Shown here: positions 20,887 through 31,361 of the stretch, piece after piece
How positions within the stretch are numbered: position 1 is the stretch's first letter
Layout: every line of letters starts with the position of its first letter
Translations under genes and position numbers: made by a program
The notes under the pieces: model-generated
Database searches by the model: none
What the model saw: only the letters and a program-made list of their open reading frames with translations
What the model was told of the DNA's origin: nothing
DNA from: Parvularia atlantis
Lineage: Eukaryota; Opisthokonta; Rotosphaerida
Assembly (NCBI GenBank): GCA_943704415.1
Contig: CALSCO010002440.1
Span: 1-31,552 of the forward strand
DNA length: 31,552 bases
Direction: 5' to 3'

Positions 20887-23800
20887 TCATAGCGACTCGA
20901 CCAGCGCCAAAACGTACGCCGGCACGTAGCCCTGCCGGCCGAGACTGTCGCCGAGGACGACCTTGGCGGTGGCGCGCGCACGTGTGAGCGCAGCGACGGC
21001 GCGCGCTCGCGGCGCACGGGGGGCGCACCTTGGCAAAGTACCACATGTCGTCCGTCCTCAGCTCAACCGAGTCTGGCGGGACAAGCGCGACGAGGCGATC
21101 GCCTGCGTGCGCCTCAACGTCAGCGCGCGCCAACAGCGAGCCAGGGCAGCCGCGCACCGTTCCGCACGGCGAGCTCGTCGGGCGCGGCGGCGTCGTAGTC
21201 GTTCACCACGTCCAGGATCGTGCCCACGCGCGACAGATGCACCGTCGGCGGCGGCTGTGACGCGCGCGGTGGCGGCAAGGTGGCAGGGGTGGGCGGCAGC
21301 GGCGACGGCGGCAGCGAGCTCCCATCGATCGACTCGTCCGTGCCGCTATCGTTGCGCTTGAACTGCTTGCGCCGAGCGGGCTTTTGGCTCTCGGACGGCC
21401 TGCGGTTGAGCAGCTGCGCATCGAGTGAGCCGCAGCGTGCCCGCACACGAGCGCGCATGAGGCGCCGCACCAGCGAAGCCGAGCCGTCCGTGCCCGAAAG
21501 CATCATCACCTTGGCCTTGTTCCAGCTCGAGATCGACGCGAGGTTGGCGAAGGGCGCGACCGCGCCACTCATGCGCGCCGCGTGCACGTCCACGATGCGG
21601 TTGAGCACCACATCCTGCACCCACTGTGCCCGCGCACAAGCGTCAGCACCCGCCGCAGACGGGCGCGCACACGCTCGCACACGCTCGCGCACGCGCGCAC
21701 GCACCTCGTCGTCGTAGAACGCGTTCACAAAGACGCTCATCTGCTGATGCACGTCGCGGAAGTGGCCCATGACCACGTCTGACAGCTGCGCGTTTGCGAG
21801 CTGCGCGCCAAGCTAGAAGGTCAGCGACCCGTACCGCACGCGACGCGCGGCAGCGACGCACGTCCAGCGCCACTGACGCCAGCGTCAGGAAGCGCGGCAG
21901 CTCCTCGATCAGCTGCTGGTTGATGGCCACGTAGGCGTCCGAGCTCTCCTTGAGCAGCTTCTCCGGCTGCGCGGTGCGACCGTGGCTGTAAGCGTCGCGC
22001 CGTGCACGAAATGCACTCGCGCACCTTCTCGCCGCGCGCCTCCATGTCACGGCAGCGGTCGTAGTCGAGGCGCTTGCGCTGCCGCTTCTTGACAACCGTC
22101 TGGGGTCCGGCGTAGCACGCCAGCAGCTCAGCGAGCGGCTTGAGCACGAAAGCGTCCATCTGGTCGCTCTGCGCAGGCCATGGTCAGCCGCGGGCGCGGC
22201 GCGCCACGCACACACGCGTCCGCACGCACAAGCTGCAGCATCGTCACGTTGAGCAGCCCGCGTGACGTCTGCTTGAAGTTCAGGATCGGGTCGATGTGCC
22301 GGTTGCTGCTGCCGAAGCTGAAGTAGATGTCCTCCAGAATCGCGGCCAGCTCGGACTGGTGCGAGAAGATGTCTGTGCGCGCCACGCGCCGTTATCGCGT
22401 TAAGAAGAAGAAGAAGATTGCAGCCGTCAGCATGCGCGCACCGCGCAGGCTCTGCACAAACGTCTTGATCTCGCGCACAACGACCTTGAGCGCCTTCTCG
22501 GACTCGTCCAGGCGCTGATTGAGCTCGTCAAACGTCGGATCGACCTGCACACCACGCCGCGGTCGCATCAGAGGCAGCACCATAACGGCACGTGTGCTGC
22601 GGGCACACCGTGGTCGACTTGAGGCCCGTGACCTGGCCCAGCTGTAGCAGGCGTGGCGACAGCGTTAGCGGCCTGGCACGTGCACATGCGCGCCCGCGCG
22701 CGCGCGCACCATCTGGGCCACGCGCATGTACTTCTTCGACGTCGTCTCACTGGCGTGCGCGAGCGTGCGTACATGAGCGCGTCAGCATTAGCACGGCGCG
22801 GCACGCACCCGCGCAGCAGCTTGGACATCTGCTCCTGGATCTGCGGCACAGGCGTCAGCGGTCCAGGCTCGGGCCAGCCACGCGTGCGCGCACCTGGAAC
22901 TGGTCCGACACGGCCTTGACCACGATGTCTTTGCGGCGCTTGCTCTCGTTGATGAGGCTCGCCATCTGAGCGCCTGGTGTCACGCCCATACGCGTGCACT
23001 GCATCCGGGCCACGCACGTCTGACATGCGCACGATGGCCGTCTCGAGCGTGCGCCGGTCGACGTGCTCCTGCGGCGTGCCCTTGCCCAGCAGATCCTTGA
23101 GCAGCAAGGGGTACTTGAGCAGGCGCTGCACGGGCTTGATGATGAACGCGCCCAAGTCCCATGCGTTCGAGCGCGACGCGGCCGCGTGTTGGCAGGCCTG
23201 CCAAGGGCACTGGTCAGCGGCGCCGCTCAGGCACCAGGCACGGCCGTGCGCACGCTGAAGAACTCGGCGACCTCGGGCCGCTGCTGCAGCTCGGTCAGCA
23301 GCTTGGTCGCGTTGTCCGAGTTCTTGCAGTAGACGCTGTAGGCGCGCGCGAGGCGGTCGCCCTGTGTCCGCCCTCGCATCAGCCATCACACTAGCGCACA
23401 TCGCGCGCGCGCACGGCACCATGTTGATGAAGACTTGCCCGACCTCCTGCTCCTCCAGCGTCTTGACGTGCTCGACGTCCAGGCGTGCCTGCGCGGCCGT
23501 GCGTGGTCAGCACGCGCCATGACGTGGCGTGATGCGCACCAGCAGCTCGCGCGACAGCTGCAGCAGGTCGAGCAGGTTGCCAAAGAGCGTCTGCACGTCG
23601 TGCTTCGTCAGGTCGCCGCAGTTGTAGCACGGCTCCAGGTACGCCTGCGCGCGGCTGAGCACAAGCCAGGCGAGCGCCACGCAGAACGCACGTCGCGCAG
23701 GACCTCGAGGTCGTCGCCGTAGCTGCGCTCGGTGTCGCAGATCTCTTGCACGATGTTGACGCGCTTGCCGCGCCACGCGTCCGGGTCGACCACTGGCACA

Positions 23801-25511
23801 ACGACGGCTGTACGAGGCGCACCCGTCAAGCGTGCGACCGGCCCCTGCCAGACGACACGCACCGTCCACGCCGGCCGCAGCCTGCAGGGGCGAGGCGCCC
23901 AAAGCGTCGCCGCCGTTGAGGAACGGGTTGTCGTCATCCAGAGGCGGCGGTGGCGGGGGCGTCTGGTCAATCGAGGCGCGCCCCACATGCTTGTCCTCGT
24001 GCAGCTCGGACGATGGCGACGCGGCGCGCTCGGTGACGGGCGACTGCGTGCGCGCCTGGAGACCGCGTTGAGCACAGACACGCGAGCTGCACGCCAGGCG
24101 CACCGCCATCGGCGCCGCGCCCACGACCGATATCCTGCGCGCGGCCTGGTCCTGCGAGGCGGACGAACCGCTGAACATGCGCATCGACAGCTTCTTGGAG
24201 AAGTTGAGGACGTTGCCGAACGTGCCGCCGATGGAGGCGATCGTGGACGAGTTGGCGCCGTTGGGCGCGGCCGTCGTGTCGTTGAGCGTCGTGAACGACG
24301 CGCGCGACTTGCTGCTGCTGCTCAGCAGCAGGCTACTGGACGAGCTCGACAGGCGCACGCTGCCTTGCGCCGACAGCGACGCGAGGCTGGGTCCTGCCGG
24401 TGGGAGCGGCGGCAGCGGCGAGAGCGCCGTCGTGGGCGAGGTGCTGCCGGCGGCGCCGTCGCGCGGTGTGGGCGGCAGCGGTCGCGTGTCCAGCTCCTGC
24501 GCGGGCGTGAGACTGCGACAGCCGACATCAGGAGGCTGCATGGGTCGCACCGGCAACGCGGTCGAGACCGATGCCGTGAACGGGTTGCTGTCGTTCTGCG
24601 GCGCGGCGGCGACAAAGACCGAGACGGGGCGCTTGGGCGGCACGGCCGGGCGGCCCTGGTCGTGCTGTGGGCGGCGCGCGGTCAGTCCCCAGAGCCCGTG
24701 CAAGAGTGGCACGCACCAAGCGCCGCGCCGGCTGCGGGCTGCCGGTGACGCTGCCCGAGCTGGCCGTGCTGGCTGAGCCCGTGCTGTTGCGATGTGCGAG
24801 GCGCGCGGGCGGCGACGCGCCGCCCAGGTCGCCGTCGGCGTCCGGGTCGGGCGCGGGCATGGCTGGGACGGGCGGGAGCGCACGCGGCCCTGTCTTGCGC
24901 TCGCTGAAGGGCGAGGGCAGAGGCGATGGCTGCGCCTGCTCCTCGCGCGACTGCTCGTGCTGCAGTTCGTGCGGCAGCTGCTCGCGCTCGTGCGGCGGCT
25001 GCTCAGGCTCCGGCTCGTGCGGCGGCTGCTCAGGCTCCGGCTCGTGCGGCAGCTGCTCGCACTCGTGCGGCGGCTGCTCAGGCTCCGGCTCGTGCGGCGG
25101 CTGCTCAGGCTCCGGCTCGTGCGGCAGCTGCTCGCGCTCGTGCGGCGGCTGCTCAGGCTCCGGCTCGTGCGGCAGCTGCTCGCGCTCCGGCTCGGCAGCA
25201 CGCACGGGCGTCGTCTCCGCCTCCGCGGCCGGCGCGTTGACGACGGCGTCGCCCGAGGCCGAGACGCGGAACTGGCGCAGCCGCGAGCGCGCGGGCTTCC
25301 TTGGTGGCTGCTGCGGCGGCGGCGGCTGCTCCGCCTGCTGGTCAAACTGATGCTCTGGCTGCGGCTGCGGCGCGGGATGTGAGGCTGCGCACATGCAGAA
25401 CGCCGCCCGCGCAGGCACCTCCTGCACCGCCTGCGGCACGTCGTCGCCCGCCGCGTCCGTGGCGCCGCCAGCCGCGGGCGCGGCAGAGGGCGGTGCGCTC
25501 TCCTCATCCAT
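20887..25511 (-). CDS. DH-BAR-SH3 Rho guanine nucleotide exchange factor (Tuba/Gef1-like)
   Basis: Predicted GEF for Cdc42 or another Rho GTPase at curved membrane. The N-terminal ~500 residues (25511 to about 23850) are disordered, with a Glu/Pro/His repeat and many PPP motifs. The DH domain (about 23810-22600) reads [35 protein letters not shown] and [21 protein letters not shown]. The BAR domain (about 22580-21700) shows [34 protein letters not shown] and [20 protein letters not shown]. The C-terminal SH3 (about 21240-20890) includes [20 protein letters not shown] and [10 protein letters not shown], ending at the TGA at 20889-20887. DH-BAR-SH3 is the order at the C terminus of animal Tuba (DNMBP); fission-yeast Gef1 has DH-BAR. 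There are about 18-20 introns; I did not place all edges. It starts 41 bp after the SNARE gene stop on the same strand. Confidence 0.87.
24968..25200 (-). repeat. In-frame higher-order Glu/Pro/His repeat in the GEF N terminus
   Basis: Two units alternate on the coding strand: a 21-bp unit (REQLPHE) and a 27-bp unit (PEPEQPPHE). The order is 7-9, 7-9-9, 7-9-9, 7, so a 75-bp (25-residue) higher-order unit is visible twice in full. Copies are almost identical at DNA level, which points to recent expansion. The frame is kept throughout. Confidence 0.85.
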
Positions 25512-25552
25512 GCTGGCCTGGCGATGCGGCTGGACGCATACAACACACTATT

Positions 25553-26370
25553 TCACGCCTTCCGGTTCGACGCGACGATGCTCACTGGGACCGCGCACGC
25601 GCACGAGGGTCAGGCGGCGGCCGTGTCTGGCGCACGGGCCGCAGCGGCACGCACCGATGATGATGAGGAGGACGACCGTGCACACGCCACAGATCATGAG
25701 CTGCAGCTGTGTTTTGCTGGTCGCGTCAGCCGCGCCCAGACGGACGCGCCATACGACGCAACGCCACCTTCATGTTCTGCCACCACATCGACCGGCGGAG
25801 CTGGCGGCTGCGTGTGTTGAAGTTGCGCGACGTCTGCGCGAGCTCGTCTGGCGCACGTGAGCGCACATCGATGTGAGCGGCGAGCCACTGGGAGGCGCGC
25901 GCGTGACGGCCCGGCCGGCGCACCGGTCTTGTCCTCGATGTCCTCCAGCCGCCCGCCGCGCTCGACGGCCTTGGCAATGTTCTGCTGCATCACGCCGATG
26001 ACCTCGCTGACCTTCTCCTGCACGCGCTGCAGCTTGCTGTCGCCCGCCGCGCCCGCTGTCCCGCCCGCAGACGCGCTGCTGCCGCCCGCAGACGCGCTGC
26101 GACCACCCTCGCCCTTGCCAGCGGGCCGGGCGCTGAACGCCGCCCGCTCGTCCTCCTCATCGCTGCGCCGCACACGCGCACGCGTCTCAGCCGTTGCACA
26201 CGCGGCGCTCGCCACGCACGCGTCACGCACGTGTCGTAGTAGTCGTCGAGCAGCTGCGCCTGCACAAGCACGCCCGCACGACCGCAGTCAGCGCGCGCGC
26301 ATGCGCGTGTGGCGGCGGGGGGCACAGGGGGACGCACCCGCTCCTCAGCAGAACGCGCCGGCTTCGCCAT
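25553..26370 (-). CDS. Synaptobrevin/VAMP-type R-SNARE with Gln at the zero layer (154 aa)
   Basis: Membrane-fusion SNARE. Exons: 26370-26338, 26259-26231, 26162-25924, 25847-25768, 25706-25655 and 25584-25553, summing exactly to 154 residues. An acidic and Gly/Ser-rich N-terminal half (no longin fold seen) leads into the SNARE motif SKLQRVQEKVSEVIGV, then MQQNIAKAVERGGRLEDIED, TDELAQTSRNFNTRSRQLRR, the WWQNMK juxtamembrane motif and a C-terminal anchor (LMICGVCTVVLLIIIVSIVA). It aligns without gaps to yeast Snc1 GVMRDNINKVAERGERL; the zero-layer Arg is Gln80 here (codon 25987-25985). The likely place is the plasma membrane or endosomes, by Snc/VAMP homology. The acceptor at 25707 skips a nearer CAG; it is chosen because it restores the anchor frame. 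The start lies 13 bp from the divergent peptidase start. Confidence 0.87.
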
Positions 26371-26383
26371 CGCGCACTTGCAG

Positions 26384-29162
26384 ATGTGGCGGAGTGTCAC
26401 TCAACGCTGCCTGCACACCCGCGTCGCGATGCTGCTGCCGCCGATGGGGCTCGACTTTGCGCTGCCGGGCGAGGGCATCGACCGGCTGGCGCAGGAGCTG
26501 GTCGCGCAGCTGCGCCAGGCAGCGGAGGACGTCGTCGCCGTGGCACCGCCGTGCGTTGCACACCGCGATGTCAGCACGAGCCGCGACGGCTGACACAGCC
26601 ACTCGCGCGCAGTGATCGCACCTTCGCCAACACGATCGAGGCGTGGCAGCAGGCGCTGGGGCTCGTCGCGACGACGCAAGTGCAGGTGCGTGCGCCGATC
26701 GCTCGCGGTGAGGCCGCTGACGACGCCGCAACAGGCCACCCTGCCCGCGATGGTCTCGAGCGACCGGCAGGCGCGCGTACGCGCCAACGCCGCCAAGGAG
26801 CGCCTCAAGGCGGCCTTCGACGACTGCTACGCGCGGCCGGACCTGTACGCTGTCTTCAGCCGTGCGTGCCGCGCACCGGGCGCATGAGCCGGTCGCGGGC
26901 CGAGCGCGCGCGCAGGCCTGCCGCGCGACACGCTCGCGCCGACGCAGCAGCGCCTGCTGGACGTGGCGCTGCGCCTGTTCCGCCAGAACGGCGCCGACCT
27001 ACCGGACGAGCAGCGCGCTCAGCTGATGGAGCTGCGCGGCGAGCTGAGCCGCCTGGAGCTGCGGTACCAAGAGAACGTGAATGAGGACGTGTCGAGCGTG
27101 CTGTTTGCGCAGCAGCAACTGGTGCGGCAGTCGGCCGTGCCACCGCCGCCTCTCACCGTGCGGCCGATGCAGGCGGGCTGCAGCGCAAGCTTCCTTGAGC
27201 ACCTCGAACGTGACCCGGCCGACGGGCGCCTGCGCGTCACCGCCAAGCCGCCGCACGTGCTCGAGGTGCTGCAGCGCGCCGAGGACGCCGACGTGCGGTG
27301 TGTGGGCGTCCTGCGTGGCCGCAGCCTGCGCTCATGCATGCGCGGGCACCGACAGTCGCCAGGTGCTGACCATGCGCGACTCACGCTGCGTCTCGGCCAA
27401 CCTGCCGCTGCTGCTCGAGATGCTGCGCACGCGCCACAAGATCGCCGCGCTGCTGGGTGAGCCGTCGCACGCGGCCGCGCGCATCCGCAGCAACATGGCG
27501 CGCACGCCCGAGGCGGCCGAGGGGCTTATGTGCGCGTGCGCTCTCCAGACCGTGCGAATGCTGACGCGCCACGGCACACAGGCGCAAGGTGCTCGCGCAG
27601 CTGCACGACGTGGGCGAGGCCGAGATCCGGCAGCTGAAGCAGCTCAAGCGCGAGCACATGGCCCTGTCGGAGCGCGTGGACGACGTGCCGCTGCACCCGT
27701 GGGACCTCGCCTTCTACACAGTGCGTCAATCCGCTCGCCGTCCGCGTGTGCGCCTCACGCGTCGCCGGCGGTCGCAGACCCGGATGCGCGAGAAGGTCGG
27801 CCAGATCGAGGTCGAGCGCCTGAAGCAGTTCTTCCCGCTCGAGCACGTGCGCGACGCCATGTTCCGCCTGTGCGCTGCCGCCCGCGCGCGCTGCTGGGCC
27901 CAGCTGACCACGCGCGCTAGCTACGAGGAGATCCTGGGCGTGCGCATCAGCGCGGCCGAGCCCCAGCTGCCGGCGTGGCACGCGGACGTGCAAGCGTACA
28001 TGGTGGCGGACGCTGAGCGCGACGAGCTGCTGGGCTACTTCTACCTCGACCTGTTTCCGCGCGAGGGCAAGTACAGCCACCAGTGTGTCGTGCCGCTCTG
28101 CCCGACGTTTGTGCGAGCGAACGGCGCGCGGCAGCTGCCCGGTGCGCGTGCGTCTGACTGCATGCGTGTCCACTGAGTGTGCCGCCCGTGCGCCAGTCGC
28201 CGCATACGTGGGCAACCTGCAGCGGCCGCACCCAGACGCGCCGTCACTGCTCGACCACAGCCAGGTGCTGACGCTGTTCCACGAGTTTGGCCACATCATG
28301 CACCACCTGAGCACGCGCGCCGAGCACGTGCTGCTGTCATGGGCGTGGTCGGTGGTGCGCGCAAACTTGCAGTGGCCACGGCCGCACTGCTCAAGCGGCG
28401 CGCGGCGCAGGTGCCGTACCCGGCCGGCGTCGAGCACGACTTTCTCGAGATCCCGAGCCAGGCGCTCGAGAGCTGGACGTGGGACGGTGTGCGGCGCGCG
28501 ACCGAGCGACGAGCCCGCTGGGCTGCTAAGCGCGCACGCATGCACAGCCACCGTGCTCAAGCGGTTGAGCATGCACGTGGCCACAGGCCAGGCCCTGCCA
28601 GACGACGACATCGAGCACGTGCAGGCGACGCGCACGGTCGGCGAGGGCGTGCGCTACCGCCGGTGAGCCTTGTCGCCCTCGCGAGCGACGCACCGACGCG
28701 CGTGCCCCAGGCAAATCTTCCTGTCACTGCTGGATCTGCGCCTACACGGCGTGGACGCGGCGCCGCCGACGCCCGAGGCGCTGCGCGCGCTGTACGACGA
28801 CATGCACCGCGAGCTAACGGGGCTATCGCCCGCGCCTGACACGGCCTTCCTGGCGTCGTGGTACCACATCGCCCAGGGCTACGACGCCGGCTACTACGGC
28901 TACCTGTGGTCCGAGGTACTCGCGAGCGACGTCTTTGGACGGTGCGTTGTCCGCGCCAGCGCACGTCGTTGCTGACGCCCCAGGTCGCGCAAGCTTTGCC
29001 GACGCGCCCGCGGGCTGCACGGACCGCGCGCTCGGGCTGCACTACCGGCGCACGATGCTCGAGCCGGGCGCGACGCAGCCGGGCGAGGCGATGCTTGAGG
29101 CGTTCCTCGGCCGCGCTCCCGACACGACGCGCTTCATTTGGCGCTTCGTTGATCACCAGTGA
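26384..29162 (+). CDS. M3-family thimet oligopeptidase-like metallopeptidase
   Basis: Zinc oligopeptidase that cuts short peptides (thimet oligopeptidase, neurolysin or yeast saccharolysin/Prd1 type); about 700 residues with roughly eleven introns. Visible in order: RTFANTIEAWQQAL, TLPAMVSSDRQARVRA, RLFRQNGADLPDEQRA, SASFLEHLERDPADGRLRVT, LHPWDLAFY, YFYLDLFPREGKYSHQ, the zinc motif HEFGH at 28280-28294, the third ligand Glu in DFLEIPSQALESW, the GYDAGYYGYLWSEVLASDVF substrate-binding segment and a family C terminus (MLEAFLGRAPDTTRF). All catalytic residues are present. From the ATG at 26384 the N terminus (MWRSVTQRCLHTRVAM) is Arg-rich and could be a mitochondrial presequence; starting at 26429 (MLLPPMGLDF) would give a cytosolic form. 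It ends 18 bp before the next ATG. Confidence 0.92.
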
Positions 29163-29180
29163 TCATCAGTGACGGCGGGG

Positions 29181-30149
29181 ATGTGGTCGATGCAGGCGCG
29201 CGGCGCCTGGCAACGCGGATGCGCGCGCGGGGTGCAAGTCGCGCGGATGAGCACGCAGGCGGGTGCGGAGGAGGGCGCGGCCGGCGCGCAGCGGCCGTCG
29301 GAAGGGCGCAAGTGGCTCTCGGTCGTGATCATGAGCACGGCCGGGCTACTGACGGCTGCGGGCGCGGTCAACTCGCTCTGGGTGCGGCACAAGCAGGCGG
29401 CGACGCAGCACTGGGTGCCGGTCAAGGGCCGGCTCGTCGGCGCGACGGTCGAGAAACGCACGGCGTCGAAGGAGAGCGATGTGCGCAGCACCAACAGCAG
29501 CGTCGAGCGCCTGCTGCGGTGGCTGCGCGAGCAGCAGCCCGACGACGCCACGCTCGAGCGCCTCAACGCGGCCGAGCCCGAACTTGCCGAGCTGACGAAG
29601 CGCGACGGTTACCACGGGCACTACTACACCGGCACCGTGCGATTCGTCTACTTCCCCGAGACGCGGCTGGACGAGATCGCACCAGTGCACGCCAAGGCGC
29701 AAGTCGACGGCGGCGCGTCCGAGTTCAGCCGCGACGAGACCGAGTGCGGCGCGGACCGCGTGCGCCGCAACGCGTTTGGCGATGTGATCGACGAGGGGCC
29801 GGTGGAAGTGGCGGACGTGGCGGATGTGGCGGGCGACAGCATGCGCGCGGGCGACGCGGACCGCGACATCGCGCACGAGGGCGAGGTGGGCGCGCGGACG
29901 GGCTCGCGTCTGTGGTGGGGCGTGACCGAGACGGGCAACCTGGGCGTGACGGCCGAGCGGGCCACCAAGGTGGCGGCGCTGCTCTTCCCGGCCAACGCGC
30001 CCGTGCGCGTCTACGTGAACCCGGCCGATCCGGGCGACGCCGTGCTCATGCGCGGCGAGACCAACGACACGCCGATGGTGGCCGTGGCGCTGATGGGCGC
30101 CGTGGGCCTGTACCTGCTGCGCCTGGCCGTGCGTGCGGCGCGCGGCTGA
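29181..30149 (+). CDS. DUF3592-like two-span membrane protein, single exon (322 aa)
   Basis: An uninterrupted ORF with two predicted membrane helices: residues about 45-63 (WLSVVIMSTAGLLTAAGAV) and about 298-316 (MVAVALMGAVGLYLLRLAV). Between them is a soluble domain that begins WVPVKGRLVGATVE, has YYTGTVRFVYFP in the middle and ends with PANAPVRVYVNPADPGDAVL, the pattern of the DUF3592 family (VxVYYDPxxPxxAVL followed by a membrane span). Function is unknown; the domain probably faces a lumen or the intermembrane space. The first ATG (29181) is 18 bp after the peptidase stop; MSTQAG at 29247 is another candidate. The Arg-rich stretch before it (MWSMQARGAWQRGCARGVQV) could be a mitochondrial presequence. 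The lack of introns is unusual in this neighbourhood. Confidence 0.78.
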   Translation: MWSMQARGAWQRGCARGVQVARMSTQAGAEEGAAGAQRPSEGRKWLSVVIMSTAGLLTAAGAVNSLWVRHKQAATQHWVPVKGRLVGATVEKRTASKESDVRSTNSSVERLLRWLREQQPDDATLERLNAAEPELAELTKRDGYHGHYYTGTVRFVYFPETRLDEIAPVHAKAQVDGGASEFSRDETECGADRVRRNAFGDVIDEGPVEVADVADVAGDSMRAGDADRDIAHEGEVGARTGSRLWWGVTETGNLGVTAERATKVAALLFPANAPVRVYVNPADPGDAVLMRGETNDTPMVAVALMGAVGLYLLRLAVRAARG

Positions 30150-30209
30150 CGTCTCTGCGTGGGGTGTGTGCGATTGTGCTTGTATGCTGTGCTTGTGTTG
30201 TGCAGAGCC

Positions 30210-31341
30210 TTAGCCAGTGGAGACCATGTCGGGCGGCATAAAGCCGTCGTTGCCGATGTAGCGCACGCTGACGTTGCCGCTCGGGCGGATGACGACCCAG
30301 GTGATCGAGCCGTTGGGCAGCGACATGCGCAGCCACGCGGTCGACGGCAGCTGCAGCGCGCGCATGACGCAGTACCTGCGTCGCGGTGAGCTAGCGCGCA
30401 CACCCGGCCACGGGGCGCACACGCACCGGATCACGTTGGCGTGGCACACGAGCACCTCGACCGAGTCCTTCTCCTGGCTCGCGCTCGCGCGGTAAAAGTG
30501 CTGCCGGAACGCGGCCTCGATACGCGCGCCTGCCGTGGCGGCTGAGCCACATGCGCACGGGCAGCCAGCCACAGCCCGCTCGGCGCACCGTCGCGGAAGT
30601 AGACGTCGGGCGTGTGCGCGGACGTGCTCGGGCTGGGCGCGATCGGGGCGCCCTCGCGGAGCATGCCGTCCACCGTCGCCGCGTACGATCTCCCGTGCAC
30701 CTCACCCATCTTGGCGCAGATGATCGCGGCGCTCTGGCGGGGCGCGGTCTGCAGTCAGGCATCGGCTGCGCCGTGTCGTGCGCGTGCCTCGACGGCGCGC
30801 GGCATGTCGCTCGAATGCACGCGGTCGATGCTCGCGAAGAGCTTGGCCAGGCGCTCGCCGGTGAGCGCGACCTGTACGCGCACGTCAGCGGGCGGGCAGG
30901 TGCGCGGATGGTCGCGCGCGTACGTGCCTGCTTGCGCCCGAGCTCCGTCAGCACGCGCTTGTCCGCGTCGGGCTGGTGGTCCTCGTACTGGCCGTGGCGG
31001 ATCAGCAGCAGGTGCCGCGTCGCCGTCGGCCGCCGCGGCTTGTCCTTGGCGCCGTCGGCCGCCGTCGCGTCGGCGGGTGCCGCGGCCGCCGCCGCCTCGG
31101 GCACAGCCCACAGCGCCGCGCGGCGGTCCCAGTCCGGGTCCCAGGCCGGCTGCGGCGTCGTGACGACGGTCGCGGTGACGTCGAAGGGGGCGTCGACGGC
31201 GGCCGGCGCGGCCACGCGCGCGCTCGCCGCGGAGCGCTCCGCGCACAGCTGCTCGCCCGCCGTGTGCAGCAGCGCCGCGGCCGCGACGAGGACGCCGCTG
31301 GTGAGGCGCACGCCGCCCCCGATACGCAGAGCGCGCATCAT
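30210..31341 (-). CDS. PGAM5: PGAM5-type mitochondrial Ser/Thr phosphatase
   Basis: Phosphoglycerate-mutase-fold protein phosphatase of the PGAM5 family, known at mitochondrial membranes in mitophagy and stress signalling. Exons: 31341-30928, 30871-30788, 30748-30589, 30529-30427 and 30375-30210, exactly 308 residues (human is 289). An N-terminal anchor ([17 protein letters not shown]) is followed by the multimerisation motif WDPDWDRR and the catalytic [53 protein letters not shown] (second catalytic His) and [16 protein letters not shown] complete the fold, so it should be active. Introns 30872-30927 and 30749-30787 both begin with GCACG; the first is not a multiple of three and the second contains an in-frame stop, so both must be removed. 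Only 20 bp separate this start from the next, divergent, start. Confidence 0.93.
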
Positions 31342-31361
31342 TCCAAACGTACACAGCGCGT

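Noticed and set aside
24968-25200. Possible CRISPR-like array
   Set aside because: Repeats are contiguous, in frame and without unique spacers, in a eukaryotic coding exon.
24667-25350. Plus-strand ORF of 227 codons, Gly/Ser/Cys-rich
   Set aside because: It is the exact antisense of the GEF Glu/Pro/His repeat; the Cys-Gly-Ser pattern is a by-product of that repeat.
30872-30927. PGAM5 frame loss as evidence for a pseudogene
   Set aside because: The apparent breaks coincide with GC-AG introns; after splicing the reading frame and family motifs are complete.
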